Origin: Prosthecobacter sp.
Lineage (GTDB): Bacteria; Verrucomicrobiota; Verrucomicrobiia; Verrucomicrobiales; Verrucomicrobiaceae
Assembly (NCBI RefSeq): GCF_034366625.1
Contig: NZ_JAXMIH010000005.1
Coordinates: forward strand, 1-64,000
Direction: 5' to 3'
DNA: 64,000 nucleotides
The notes under the pieces were generated by a model that had not been told where the DNA came from, did no database searches, and saw nothing but the letters and a program-made list of their open reading frames with translations. A program made the position numbers and the translations under genes. Positions within the stretch are counted from its first letter, which is position 1; each line of letters starts with the position of its first letter. Shown one piece after another: positions 1 to 11,077 of this stretch.

Positions 1-2752
<2,752 letters not shown>

Positions 2753-2890
2753 TGTTCCATCTCAAACTGAAGCCTGGTTCTAAGGCTCAATTTGAATTCT
2801 ATTCTTCCTATATGCAGTTGTCAGGGAACGTTTCCTGAAAGTGTCGTCAGACCTCGGTTCACACATCTAATACATGCTCGTGAGCCGCAG

Positions 2891-3005
2891 TCTGGTGACC
2901 ATGGCACAGTGGTACCACCCGTTCCCATTCCGAACACGGAAGTGAAACGCTGTTGCGCCGATGATAGTATGGCGAAAGGCTATGCGAAAGTAGGACGTTG
3001 CCAGA
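2891..3005 (+). rRNA. rrf: 5S ribosomal RNA
   Basis: About 115 bases containing the conserved loop CCGTTCCCATTCCGAACACGG segment (2919-2939), GAAGTGAAACGC, and complementary ends TCTGGTGACC / GGACGTTGCCAGA. It lies about 140 bases after 23S, in the usual bacterial 23S-5S order. I saw no tRNA in the 2753-2890 spacer. End positions come from the closing helix and could be off by a few bases. Confidence 0.95.
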
Positions 3006-3015
3006 TTAAACATCA

Positions 3016-3047
3016 CCCCGCATCTCGCAAGAGATGCGGGGTTTTTT
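3016..3047 (+). terminator. Rho-independent terminator of the rRNA operon
   Basis: A perfect 11-bp stem, CCCCGCATCTC (3016-3026) with GAGATGCGGGG (3031-3041), is closed by a GCAA tetraloop and followed by six T residues. It sits 10 bases after 5S. Confidence 0.95.
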
Positions 3048-3145
3048 GTGCTCACGGAAAACAGCACGGTCCTCAAAGTCACCCCAGAATTTTGGCTCAA
3101 AGGCTCATCAGAGCGCCATTCAGACGCGAGAAAGTCGCTGTTCGC

Positions 3146-3646
3146 TTAGTTCCGTTCCAGAGACAGCACAAAAATCAAGCGTCCGCCTTTCCACGCTGGT
3201 CCACCAATGAAAAGCGGACTTCCTGCGCGCAGAACCGCGTCACTCTTGACCAGCACTTGCTGCTCACGCCAGACTTGGAGATGAAGATTGACCCCGCCTT
3301 TATCAGCGGGGCCTTTGGAGTCGATCTTCAAGAACAAATCACGAGAAGGAACCACCCAGGATTCATACTCGCGAAAAATATCCTGTTGATGCTGGCCCAG
3401 TATCTCGAAATGCTTGAATGGAAAGACCTTGCCGAGCCGCTCATTGAGTTTGGGCAGATGTGCGGGGGCCTGCTCTCGTGCGCCTGTGAGCTGCGCAGCA
3501 TCATTGGTGGCAAAAATCAAAGCGCCCCACACACGGCCATCGGTCGCAGCTTTGACTGCTAGATTTGGTTTGGGCGCGGTTGCTTCCTGCGCATCGGTTA
3601 CCGCGCATAGGAATAGCAGGGAGAGAACTGGCAATAACGGCTTCAT
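3146..3646 (-). CDS. Exported protein of unknown function, third gene of the sigma/anti-sigma operon
   Basis: A 166-residue protein with a hydrophobic leader (MKPLLPVLSLLFLCAV, cleavage likely after TDA) and an otherwise soluble body. I recognise no family. The ATG at 3646 is chosen because it overlaps the stop of the upstream anti-sigma gene as ATGA, implying translational coupling, and because the leader starts there; a longer frame would add seven polar residues. The C-terminal half (GGVNLHLQVWREQQVLVKSD, GSPLFIGGPAWKGGRLIFVL) looks like beta-strand. Its location suggests an envelope role in the regulon of the neighbouring sigma factor, which is inference only. Confidence 0.75.
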   Translation of the reverse strand: MKPLLPVLSLLFLCAVTDAQEATAPKPNLAVKAATDGRVWGALIFATNDAAQLTGAREQAPAHLPKLNERLGKVFPFKHFEILGQHQQDIFREYESWVVPSRDLFLKIDSKGPADKGGVNLHLQVWREQQVLVKSDAVLRAGSPLFIGGPAWKGGRLIFVLSLERN

Positions 3647-4299
3647 CCGCGTGGCGCTTGAGTCCATATCAGCGGATTCCCAGTGGCATCACGTGCAAGC
3701 AGGAGCACACGCGCACCCGATGCATCGTAGAATGTGGTCGAGGCCAGTTCCGGATCGATTTCCGTGCGATGAACACTGATACCCGAGACTTTGCGCTCGG
3801 CAGGAATGGCATCAAGTCCATCAAGCATCAGAACCGTGGCGTCTGCCGCATCGTCATGAAACGTGTGGGCGTGAACACTGACGTTGGGGGTGTAGGAACT
3901 CAGGATAAAACTCTCAGAATGACTGTCACCGGCAGGCTGAAGCAACAGGAAGCTCAAAACAGCCAGCGCTGCCGCACCTGTGGCGAACAACCATGGTTGA
4001 CGCAGCCAGTTGAACAAAACAGCCAGGCCCACTTTGCCATTCGGTTCGGCTCTCGTGTTTCCCATCTCCAGTTGTGCAATGCGAACCTGAATCTGTGAAT
4101 TGAAAAAATCCTCGTGGGGAACTTTTAATTCGGCAGGCAGGTGGGCACGGATGCCCGCGCTCAATTCGCGCAGTCCTTTTGCCTCCTTGGCGAGTACAGG
4201 ATCTTGTTTGAGCCGCTCCTCAAATGAGGTGCGTTCTGCTTCGCTCATCTCGCCATCCAGCCAGCGGATGAGGTCATGGTCTTCAGAGGGTGGTTTCAT
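3643..4299 (-). CDS. Putative membrane anti-sigma factor
   Basis: The 218 residues have an acidic N-terminal cytoplasmic part (residues 1-100, beginning DHDLIRWLDGEMSEAER, the style of anti-sigma N-domains), one membrane segment at about 102-120 (PWLFATGAAALAVLSFLLL) and an exported C-terminal domain of about 95 residues. The N-domain lacks the HxxxCxxC zinc motif of ZAS anti-sigmas. The gene starts 17 bases inside the end of the upstream ECF sigma gene and ends with an ATGA overlap to the next gene. The anti-sigma role is inferred from topology, size and position beside the sigma gene. Confidence 0.75.
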   Translation of the reverse strand: MKPPSEDHDLIRWLDGEMSEAERTSFEERLKQDPVLAKEAKGLRELSAGIRAHLPAELKVPHEDFFNSQIQVRIAQLEMGNTRAEPNGKVGLAVLFNWLRQPWLFATGAAALAVLSFLLLQPAGDSHSESFILSSYTPNVSVHAHTFHDDAADATVLMLDGLDAIPAERKVSGISVHRTEIDPELASTTFYDASGARVLLLARDATGNPLIWTQAPRG

Positions 4300-4894
4300 A
4301 AACGTCTTGGAGTTGTTCCTGAAGTTTCTTGCGTGCGTAAAACAGGCGCGACATCACAGTGCCCAGCGAACAAGGAACCGTTGCGGCGATCTCCTCGTAG
4401 GCAAGTCCTTCGACTTCGCGCAGCACAATAACCTGTCGGTGCTCCGGTGAAAGCCTGGAGATTGCCGCCTGGATGCGCTGGCCGAGCTCTGCATTTCGTA
4501 AAGCTGCATCTGGAGCGGTGTCTCCCTTGGGGGTTGTCTCAGCCCCGGCTGCAGCACGGTGTTCCGTGCGTTCGTCATCGAATTCGCCATCACCCTGGAT
4601 TTTCTTCTTTCTCAGCCAGTCGTAACTGACGTTGTGGGCAATGCGGTACAGCCAAGTGTAGAAACCGGCATCCAGTTTGAAATTGGGAAGTGCGCGCCAT
4701 GCCTTAATAAAGGCCTCCTGTGCGAGGTCCCATGCTTCGGTTTCATTCTGGATGAGATGGTAGGTCATGGCATAGATCCTCCCACGATAGCGGGTGACGA
4801 GAACGTCAAAGGCTCGTGTGTCGCCCGCTTGGCTGCGTTTGACCAAGTCGATGTCAGGGACTTCGCCAAGGTCAGTCGCGGCTGAGGCAGGCAT
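4283..4894 (-). CDS. ECF-family RNA polymerase sigma factor
   Basis: From the chosen ATG the protein has 203 residues. Region 2 spans about 26-97 (AFDVLVTRYRGRIYAMTYHL, DLAQEAFIKAWRAL, FYTWLYRIAHNVSYDWLRKK), and region 4 about 140-192 (LSPEHRQVIVLREVEGLAYE, EEIA..PCSLGTVMSRLFYA, a helix-turn-helix). Regions 1.1 and 3 are absent, which defines group-4 (ECF) sigma factors. The frame extends 16 codons further upstream, but MPASAATDLG fits family N-termini better; neither start has a strong Shine-Dalgarno. It is first in a three-gene operon with its likely anti-sigma, so autoregulation is expected. Confidence 0.92.
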   Translation of the reverse strand: MPASAATDLGEVPDIDLVKRSQAGDTRAFDVLVTRYRGRIYAMTYHLIQNETEAWDLAQEAFIKAWRALPNFKLDAGFYTWLYRIAHNVSYDWLRKKKIQGDGEFDDERTEHRAAAGAETTPKGDTAPDAALRNAELGQRIQAAISRLSPEHRQVIVLREVEGLAYEEIAATVPCSLGTVMSRLFYARKKLQEQLQDVYETTL

Positions 4895-4983
4895 GGATGT
4901 TAGTGGCGGAGGATGGACGGCCTTAGACCGGGGAAAATTCAAATCGAAGGCCGTTTGGATGCAAAAACGTGCCGGACGTTGAA

Positions 4984-5481
4984 TCAGGGGATTTTCAAGC
5001 TCTGCCCAGGACGTATCAGATCGCCACTGAGACTGTTGGCGGCTTTGATTTTCGCCACCGTGCTGCCTTTTTTCCGTGCGATGGCAGAGAGAGTGTCACC
5101 TTTTGCGACAGTGTATCTGGACCCGGAGGATTTCTTGGCGGCTGATTTCGATGGGGTCGACTTCTTCTTGGCGGAACTACTGGAGGCCGTGGTCTTTTTG
5201 GGCGTGGCGGAAGCATTGGAGGGGGTCGACTTCTTCGATCCGCTGAAAGCATAGGGGTCTGCAGGAGGTTCCGGCTGCACCGGAGCGAGAGGAGCTGGCG
5301 GCGTCTGATATTTAGGGGCCGCAGCTGACGCGTAGCCACTTTGGCCTGGGTAGGGGTTGTAGTGTCCGTCGTTGCCGTAGTTGGAAGCATAGGGATCACT
5401 GCTTCCACCTTGTTTCGTGTTTTCACAGGAAGCCAAGGCGAGAGAAAGAGTCGTCAGCGCGAATAAACGAAATGCAGTCAT
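4984..5481 (-). CDS. LysM-domain lipoprotein
   Basis: 165 residues. The N-terminus is a lipoprotein signal with lipobox LASC (Cys about 19), followed by a low-complexity linker rich in Gly, Tyr, Pro, then Ala/Ser/Lys/Thr runs. The C-terminal 44 residues form one LysM domain (YTVAKGDTLSAIARKKGSTV, ending RPGQSLKIP). LysM binds peptidoglycan, so this is probably an outer-membrane lipoprotein gripping the wall. There is no catalytic domain. It is transcribed in the same direction as, and about 90 bases upstream of, the ECF sigma gene; no shared transcript is evident. Confidence 0.88.
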   Translation of the reverse strand: MTAFRLFALTTLSLALASCENTKQGGSSDPYASNYGNDGHYNPYPGQSGYASAAAPKYQTPPAPLAPVQPEPPADPYAFSGSKKSTPSNASATPKKTTASSSSAKKKSTPSKSAAKKSSGSRYTVAKGDTLSAIARKKGSTVAKIKAANSLSGDLIRPGQSLKIP

Positions 5482-5710
5482 GATGATGGGGATGTTCAGG
5501 CCTGCGAACCTCCATGGAAAGAGACCAATGCATTAATGAGATCGGGCGCTCCCTTTTCAATGCCAATTTTGTCCGCGTTGCCCTCACTTTGCGATCCAGG
5601 TAGCCGGGCGAAATAGATCGCTTGCCATCTTCGTTCACGCCTGCCCGGCAAATCTCCCGACACAGACCTTGCCAATTCGCCTGCTCTTCCCTAGCTTTAC
5701 GGCCCACCAC

Positions 5711-6562
5711 ATGAAAATCGGATTCAATCTTCTGCTCTATACCGGCCACGTCACCGAGGCGAACTACCCAGTCATCGAAAAACTCAAGGCCACCGGCTAC
5801 GATGGCGTGGAAGTCCCGATTTTTGACGTCAGCACCCCGGCGCACTTCAAAGGCATCGGCCAAGTGCTCAAGGACAATGGCTTGGAATGTACCGCCGTCA
5901 CCGTGCTGCCAGATGAAACGCACAACGCCATCAGCCCCGTCGCCGCGAACCGCCAGGGAGCCATCGATCACCTCAAGCGCGTCATTGAATGCGCTCACAA
6001 TGCCGGTGTGCAGACCCTTTGCGGCCCGTATTATCAGGTGCTCGGTCAGTTCACGGGTGCGTTCCCTTCGGAAGCCGAACTCGCAGGAGCCGCTGAAGTC
6101 CATCGCGCCATCGCCCCTGTTGCCGAGGCCGCAGGCGTGAAATGCGCCATCGAAGCGCTCAACCGCTTCGAGTCCCACCTGCTCAACACCATGGAGCAGG
6201 CCGCCGCTTATGTGAAGCGCGTCGATCACCCGAACTTCGGCACGATGTACGACACCTTCCACGCGAACATCGAAGAAAAGAACCCGCTCAAGGCCATCGA
6301 TACCGTCTTCGCCACCGGCAAGCTCAACCACGTGCATATCTCCGAGAACGATCGCGGCACGCCCGGTCGCGGCCACATCAACATCGTCGAGCAGATCAAG
6401 CATCTCAAAAAGATCGGCTATGACGGCTGGATGACCATCGAGGCATTCGGCAGCGCCCTGCCGGATCTCGCCGCCGCCACCCGCGTCTGGCGCGATTTCT
6501 TCCCCAGCACCGAGCAAGTTTACACCGAAGGCTACGCGCTCATCAAAAACGCGCTGGCTTGA
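5711..6562 (+). CDS. Sugar epimerase of the D-tagatose/D-psicose 3-epimerase family
   Basis: A 283-residue TIM-barrel protein (AP-endonuclease-2-like fold). The four family metal ligands can be placed: E148 in CAIEALNRFE, D181 in TMYDTFHANIEE, H207 in NHVHISENDRG and E244 in WMTIEAF, matching Glu152, Asp185, His211 and Glu246 of ketose 3-epimerases. RGTPGRGH is also family-typical. The ATG at 5711 begins MKIGFNLLLY, the usual start; the frame is open 14 codons upstream without similarity. It is followed by an oxidoreductase and a lactonase, suggesting oxidative catabolism of an unusual sugar. The exact substrate cannot be read from sequence; hydroxypyruvate isomerase-like annotations are also possible. 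Confidence 0.9.
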   Translation: MKIGFNLLLYTGHVTEANYPVIEKLKATGYDGVEVPIFDVSTPAHFKGIGQVLKDNGLECTAVTVLPDETHNAISPVAANRQGAIDHLKRVIECAHNAGVQTLCGPYYQVLGQFTGAFPSEAELAGAAEVHRAIAPVAEAAGVKCAIEALNRFESHLLNTMEQAAAYVKRVDHPNFGTMYDTFHANIEEKNPLKAIDTVFATGKLNHVHISENDRGTPGRGHINIVEQIKHLKKIGYDGWMTIEAFGSALPDLAAATRVWRDFFPSTEQVYTEGYALIKNALA

Positions 6563-6598
6563 TTTTAGAGATCATCGAACAACCCATCCATTCCATCC

Positions 6599-7972
6599 AT
6601 GAACACACCGACCACCCCCCCCGCAGCGGCCACGTCACGCCGCCAGTTTATCGGCACCACAGCCGCCGCCAGCGCCCTCACTGTCGCCCAATCCGCCTGG
6701 GCCGCAGGCAGCGATGAAATCAAAGTCGGCCTCATCGGCTGCGGCGGTCGTGGCACCGGTGCCGCCAGCCAGGCCCTCAGCACCAGTCAGCAGGGTGTCA
6801 CGCTCCACGCCGTCGCCGATGCCTTCAAAGAAAAGGCCGACGGCGCCCTCAGCAACCTGCGGAACAAAAACCCCGAGAAGGTGAAAGTCGACGACTCCCG
6901 CATCTTCGCCGGTCCTGACGCCTACCAGAAAGTCATCGAAAGCTGCGACCTCGTCATCCTCACCACGCCTCCCGGCTTCCGCCCGTATCATTTCGAGGCC
7001 GCTGTGAACGCTGGCAAAAACATCTTCATGGAAAAACCCGTCGCCGTCGATGCCCCCGGCGTGCGTAAAGTTCTCGAAATGGCCAAAGTCGCCGACGAGA
7101 AGAACCTCAAAGTCGTCGTCGGCCTCCAGCGCCGTTACCAGAATTGCTACAAGGAAGCCCTCACTCAGGTCAAGGAACAGGGCATCATCGGCGATATCAC
7201 TGGTGGCCAGGTTTACTGGAACGGCGGCGGCATCTGGTTCCGCGACAAGCGCCCCGACCAGTCCGAGCTCATGTACCAAATCAACAACTGGTACTTCTTC
7301 ACCTGGCTCTGCGGCGACCACATCAACGAGCAGCACATCCACAACATCGACGTCGCCAACTGGTTCATCGGCGGCCATCCCGTCAGCGCCCAGGGCATGG
7401 GCGGCCGCATGCAGCGTGTGGAGAAGAAATTCGGTCAAATCTACGACCACCACTACGTCGAGTACACCTATGAAAACGGTGTCCGCATCAACAGCCAGTG
7501 CCGCCACCAGTCCGGCGTCTCCAACGCTGTGCGTGAGGAATTCACCGGCACCAAAGGCAAGATCTACCTCGACAACAGCGGGCGCTGCTACGCCAACAAC
7601 CACAAGGGCGAAACCATCTGGAAATACCGTCCGGGTGGCAAGGACATCGGCGAAGCCAAGGGCAAGGCCGCCAAGCGCCTCGATCCCGATCCATACCAGA
7701 CCGAGCATGACACTCTCCAGGCCGCGATTCGCGAGAACAAACCGCTCAACAATGCTTACTACGGCGCCGAAAGCACCATGACCGCCGTCATGGGCCGCAT
7801 GGCCACCTACTCCGGCAAGGAATTGAAGTGGGACGAAGTCCTGAACTCCAAAGTTCAGCACATGCCCAACATCATCACCCTGGAGTCCGAGCCACCCGTC
7901 AAGACCGATGCTGACGGCTGGTATCCCATCGCCATCCCCGGCAAGGACATCCCCGGCGCTCCCGTCGTCTAA
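6599..7972 (+). CDS. Exported Gfo/Idh/MocA-family oxidoreductase
   Basis: 457 residues. The leader contains a twin-arginine motif (SRRQFIGTTAAASALTVAQS, cleavage after WA), so it is probably exported folded with its NAD(P) cofactor through Tat, as is common in PVC bacteria. The Rossmann nucleotide motif is VGLIGCGGRGTGAA at about 43; EKPVAVD at about 143 is the conserved Gfo/Idh/MocA Lys-Pro motif. The C-terminal half is the alpha/beta domain (substrate-side H in HINEQHIHNID). It follows the epimerase gene by 36 bases and is closed by a strong terminator, so the two probably form one unit. The substrate is unknown. Confidence 0.92.
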   Translation: MNTPTTPPAAATSRRQFIGTTAAASALTVAQSAWAAGSDEIKVGLIGCGGRGTGAASQALSTSQQGVTLHAVADAFKEKADGALSNLRNKNPEKVKVDDSRIFAGPDAYQKVIESCDLVILTTPPGFRPYHFEAAVNAGKNIFMEKPVAVDAPGVRKVLEMAKVADEKNLKVVVGLQRRYQNCYKEALTQVKEQGIIGDITGGQVYWNGGGIWFRDKRPDQSELMYQINNWYFFTWLCGDHINEQHIHNIDVANWFIGGHPVSAQGMGGRMQRVEKKFGQIYDHHYVEYTYENGVRINSQCRHQSGVSNAVREEFTGTKGKIYLDNSGRCYANNHKGETIWKYRPGGKDIGEAKGKAAKRLDPDPYQTEHDTLQAAIRENKPLNNAYYGAESTMTAVMGRMATYSGKELKWDEVLNSKVQHMPNIITLESEPPVKTDADGWYPIAIPGKDIPGAPVV

Positions 7973-7996
7973 TTAATTCGACAGCCAAACTCATCA

Positions 7997-8029
7997 GCCC
8001 CGGCCGCAGCCATGCGCCGGGGCTTTTTT
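7997..8029 (+). terminator. Rho-independent terminator after the oxidoreductase gene
   Basis: Stem GCCCCGGC (7997-8004) pairs with GCCGGGGC (8016-8023), followed by six T residues. It ends the epimerase-oxidoreductase unit 25 bases after the stop. Confidence 0.9.
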
Positions 8030-8040
8030 GTATGGTTGTC

Positions 8041-8054
8041 CCGGCTTTAGCCGG
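8041..8054. repeat. Short palindrome, REP-like (CCGGCT-TT-AGCCGG)
   Basis: A perfect 6-bp stem with a TT centre. It matches in design the GCGGGCT-TT-AGCCCGC hairpin at 24287-24302, suggesting one dispersed palindromic family. It lies between a terminator and the next gene and could also overlap that gene's leader. Confidence 0.45.
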
Positions 8055-8169
8055 TTCCGGAAAATCAGACCAGCCGCAACTCCAAACCTCCGCCTTCCGT
8101 GTGTTCTGTGTATTCCCTGGTCCAAATCTCTTGCCAATCCCGCGTTCCATTCGCTACAACCGCACCGTC

Positions 8170-9198
8170 ATGAACTCCAACCGCCGCACCTTCCTCACCA
8201 GCTTCGCCGTTTCCGCCGCCACCACGACCCTCCTTGCCCGCGATTGGTCCGGCAAAACACCCGAACGCTATCCTGACCCCGACGTCATCGCGCTTGATCC
8301 CGCTTTTGAAAAACTGATCCAGGGCAACGCGCCCATTCGCCGTCTCCACACCGGTATGCTCTGGGCCGAAGGTCCCGCCTGGAACGGCAGCGGCAACTAC
8401 CTTGTCTTCAGCGACATCCCCAATAACGCCCAGATGCGTTACCTCCCCGAAGACGGCCATGTCTCCGTCATGCGCAACAACGCCAACAACAGCAACGGCA
8501 ACACCTTTGACCTCCAGGGCCGCCAGATCAGCTTCGAGCACGGCACGCGCCGTGTCGTACGCTACGAACTCGACGGCAAGATCACCGTCCTTGCCGAAAA
8601 ATTTGATGGCAAGCCTCTCAATGCCCCCAACGACGGCGCGGTGCATCCCGACGGCTCCATCTGGTTCACCGATCCCGGCTACGGCAGCATGATGGACTAC
8701 GAGGGCAACAAAGGTGAGCTTCTTCTCAAAGAAGCCGTCTATCGCATCGACCCCGGCGGCGAGATCACCAAAGTCACCGAGGATTTGACCAAACCCAACG
8801 GCCTCTGTTTCTCCCCCGACTACAAGAAGCTCTACATCGTCGATACCGGCGCGCCCAAAAACATCCGCGTCTATGACGTGGACGGGGCCAGCCTGAAAAA
8901 CGGCAAGGTTTTCGCCACCAACAAAGGCCAGCTCGCGGACCCCAAGGGCAAAGGCAATTCCGACGGCGTCCGCTGCGACATCGAAGGCAACCTCTGGGCC
9001 AGCGCCGGCTGGATCGGCGACGGCTACGACGGCGTCCACGTCTTCAACCCCGAAGGCAAGCTCATCGGTTTCATCAAACTCCCCGAAACCGCCAGCAACG
9101 TCTGCTTCGGCGGCCAAAAGCGGAACCGCCTCTTCATCACCGCTTCGCAGAGCCTCTACTCGGTGTATGTGAACACGCGTGGTGCGCATCATTGCTGA
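8170..9198 (+). CDS. Exported SMP-30/gluconolactonase-family protein
   Basis: 342 residues. The ATG at 8170 gives a twin-arginine-like leader (MNSNRRTFLTSFAVSAATTT), so 46 upstream in-frame codons were rejected. The six-bladed propeller carries the SMP-30 metal-site motifs: E of AEGPAWNG, N of NAPNDGAVHP and D of NSDGVRCDIEGN. The family hydrolyses sugar lactones. Its position after the epimerase and oxidoreductase fits an oxidation-then-lactone-hydrolysis route in the periplasm, though a terminator separates it from them. Substrate unproven. Confidence 0.9.
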   Translation: MNSNRRTFLTSFAVSAATTTLLARDWSGKTPERYPDPDVIALDPAFEKLIQGNAPIRRLHTGMLWAEGPAWNGSGNYLVFSDIPNNAQMRYLPEDGHVSVMRNNANNSNGNTFDLQGRQISFEHGTRRVVRYELDGKITVLAEKFDGKPLNAPNDGAVHPDGSIWFTDPGYGSMMDYEGNKGELLLKEAVYRIDPGGEITKVTEDLTKPNGLCFSPDYKKLYIVDTGAPKNIRVYDVDGASLKNGKVFATNKGQLADPKGKGNSDGVRCDIEGNLWASAGWIGDGYDGVHVFNPEGKLIGFIKLPETASNVCFGGQKRNRLFITASQSLYSVYVNTRGAHHC

Positions 9199-9214
9199 CG
9201 CAAAGCTGCCGCGT

Positions 9215-9238
9215 AGCGGAAAACTTACGTTTTCCGCT
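9215..9238. repeat. Perfect 10-bp inverted repeat between genes
   Basis: AGCGGAAAAC (9215-9224), loop TTAC, GTTTTCCGCT (9229-9238). No T-tract follows on either strand, so it is not a standard terminator; a REP-like hairpin or an mRNA 3'-end stabiliser is more likely. Confidence 0.5.
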
Positions 9239-9317
9239 GCTCGTCGGCAGGCTCACGCCAGCCGCCACGATCATGCCCTCCACTTGCCCGCATCGCCAGC
9301 TCCGCGTATGAAGCGGC

Positions 9318-10112
9318 ATGGATGAATCCTACACCCAGCGCTTCGGCGGCATCGGACGGCTCTATGGAGCCGCAGTGTTGCCACGTCTCGCAGCAGCACA
9401 CGTCGCCATCATCGGCGTTGGCGGTGTCGGCTCCTGGGTCGTCGAAGCACTCGCCCGCAGCGGCATTGGCGAGCTGACGTTGATCGACATGGACGATGTC
9501 TGCATCACGAACACGAATCGACAGCTTCCTGCCCTCGCGCATACTGTCGGACAGTCCAAAGTGGACGTGCTGGCCACCCGTGTGGCCGAAATCAATCCCG
9601 CCTGCCGTGTGAATCGCGTCATCGAGTTCCTCACCGAGTCGAACGTGGACCGCCTGCTCGCGCCGGATTTCGATTTCGTCGTCGATGCCGTCGATCGCAC
9701 CTCCATCAAGGCCCTGATCATCGCCAAATGCCACGCACGCGGCTTGCGCGTGATCACCTCCGGCTCCGCCGGTGGTCGGCGTGATCCCGCCGTTATCAAA
9801 ATTGCCGATCTCGGCCACGCCGGGGCCGATCCGTTGCTCCGAGGCGTGCGCCAGAGCCTCCGCCGCGACCACGGCTTCGCCAAAAGCGAGCAGCATCGTC
9901 CCGTGACGATGAACGTTCCATGCGTCTTCTCCACCGAGAAGCCGGTTTACCCCTGGGCCGACGGTTCCTGCTCCCTTGAACCCGAACAAGGCGCCGAAAC
10001 CGGCCTCCGCCTCGACTGCGCCGCAGGCTTCGGGGCGGCAACATTCGTCACTGGCACGTTTGGCTTCATGCTCGCGGCGGAAGTGGTGCGGCGTCTGACG
10101 AAGGTGAATTGA
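9318..10112 (+). CDS. tcdA: tRNA threonylcarbamoyladenosine dehydratase (TcdA/CsdL, E1-like)
   Basis: 264 residues of the ThiF/E1-like superfamily. The ATP motif GVGGVGSWVVEALARSG, the acidic pair in LIDMDDVCITNTNRQ and DAVDRTSIKA are typical of TcdA/CsdL rather than ThiF or MoeB; the two CxxC zinc pairs of MoeB are missing. The enzyme uses ATP to cyclise t6A37 to ct6A in ANN-decoding tRNAs. It is a single gene, convergent with the rhodanese gene with one base between stops. In E. coli TcdA works with a CsdA/CsdE sulfur relay; no such gene is nearby. Confidence 0.92.
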   Translation: MDESYTQRFGGIGRLYGAAVLPRLAAAHVAIIGVGGVGSWVVEALARSGIGELTLIDMDDVCITNTNRQLPALAHTVGQSKVDVLATRVAEINPACRVNRVIEFLTESNVDRLLAPDFDFVVDAVDRTSIKALIIAKCHARGLRVITSGSAGGRRDPAVIKIADLGHAGADPLLRGVRQSLRRDHGFAKSEQHRPVTMNVPCVFSTEKPVYPWADGSCSLEPEQGAETGLRLDCAAGFGAATFVTGTFGFMLAAEVVRRLTKVN

Positions 10113-10113
10113 A

Positions 10114-10491
10114 TCACTTCTCCACCGGCTTGCCCGCGGCTTCCCAGCCAGCGAAGCCTTCATCCAAGTGGATCAGGTGTTCGAAGCCGAGTTTTTCGAA
10201 GGTTTTCAAGGCGCGGGTGCTGCGACCACCGGACTGGCAGTGGACGAGGGTGGGCTGGGTTTTGTCGAGTTTGGCGAGCTGGGTCTCGAAGTCGTTGGCC
10301 ATGATGTCGATGTTTTTGGCGCCTTTGATGTGGCCGTCTTTGAACTCGTCGGCGGTGCGTACGTCGATGATGGCGACTTTGCCTTCGGCGATGATCTTGG
10401 CGGCTTCGTCGGCTTTGACGTGCTTGGCTTTATCTTCAGCGAAGACGAACGCGGGAATGAACAGGAGGAGGGTGGTGAGGAGGGTTTTCAT
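10114..10491 (-). CDS. Periplasmic single-domain rhodanese
   Basis: 125 residues: a signal peptide (MKTLLTTLLLFIPAFVFA) and one rhodanese domain. The active-site loop is CQSGGRS (Cys at about 88), preceded by DVRTADEFKDGHIKGAKNI, the CH2A-type signature. An exported rhodanese may handle sulfane sulfur or act as a phosphatase-like fold; the six-residue loop favours sulfurtransferase activity. It lies 37 bases downstream of the following membrane protein gene on the same strand. Confidence 0.92.
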   Translation of the reverse strand: MKTLLTTLLLFIPAFVFAEDKAKHVKADEAAKIIAEGKVAIIDVRTADEFKDGHIKGAKNIDIMANDFETQLAKLDKTQPTLVHCQSGGRSTRALKTFEKLGFEHLIHLDEGFAGWEAAGKPVEK

Positions 10492-10528
10492 GTTTGTGTG
10501 AAGGGTTATGAGTTACGGGTGATGGGGT

Positions 10529-11056
10529 TCATGTGGCGCAATGGACTTCGACGGGCATGCGGCTGAGACGTTGGTAGAGGCGGCGGCGGGCGAGGATGGG
10601 CCACCAGCGGTAGAGATAGATGTCGAGCGGCTTCCACATGGCGACCCAGCCGATGATGGTGAGGCCTTCACGGGCGACGGTCTGCCAATTTCCTTCCGGC
10701 GGGGTGAGCAATGTGGCGGCGAATTCACAGAGGGCGAGGAAGGCCAGTCCTACGAGGAACGCGGCACGGCCTTCGCGCATGAGACGCTTGAACTCACGCA
10801 GAGCCATGTTCGCACGGTAGTCAAAGTAGTGTGCGACGGAGTCGGCGACGAGCTTCTGCGAGTCGGCGGCATCGGCGGGATGTTTCGCCAGATGCACGAG
10901 GAGCTTCAAGTCATGCTGCTTGGGATGCTCCTGCGCCCAACTGACGATGAACTCCTCGGCATCGTGATCCAGATCGCGCTCATGGAACGGCGAGGGGTCC
11001 ATGGAGTTGAACAACTGGTTCAATTCCGTGAGCTTGACCTCGATGAGTCCGGTCAT
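10529..11056 (-). CDS. Membrane protein of unknown function
   Basis: 175 residues. The N-terminal ~100 residues are soluble and acidic (DPSPFHERDLDHDAEEFIVS), followed by two membrane segments at about 101-118 (AAFLVGLAFLALCEFAATLL) and 131-150 (LTIIGWVAMWKPLDIYLY), and a basic C-terminus. I do not recognise the family by name; the N-terminal pattern recurs in small bacterial conserved proteins. It is followed by the rhodanese gene and preceded by superoxide dismutase on the same strand, giving a possible three-gene stress-related unit. Translation is better supported here than in the opposite strand, which is also open. Confidence 0.7.
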   Translation of the reverse strand: MTGLIEVKLTELNQLFNSMDPSPFHERDLDHDAEEFIVSWAQEHPKQHDLKLLVHLAKHPADAADSQKLVADSVAHYFDYRANMALREFKRLMREGRAAFLVGLAFLALCEFAATLLTPPEGNWQTVAREGLTIIGWVAMWKPLDIYLYRWWPILARRRLYQRLSRMPVEVHCAT

Positions 11057-11077
11057 GAGCGCGATTGAATGAGAGGC

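Noticed and set aside
9215-9238. Hairpin as terminator of the lactonase gene
   Set aside because: No T-tract follows on either strand.
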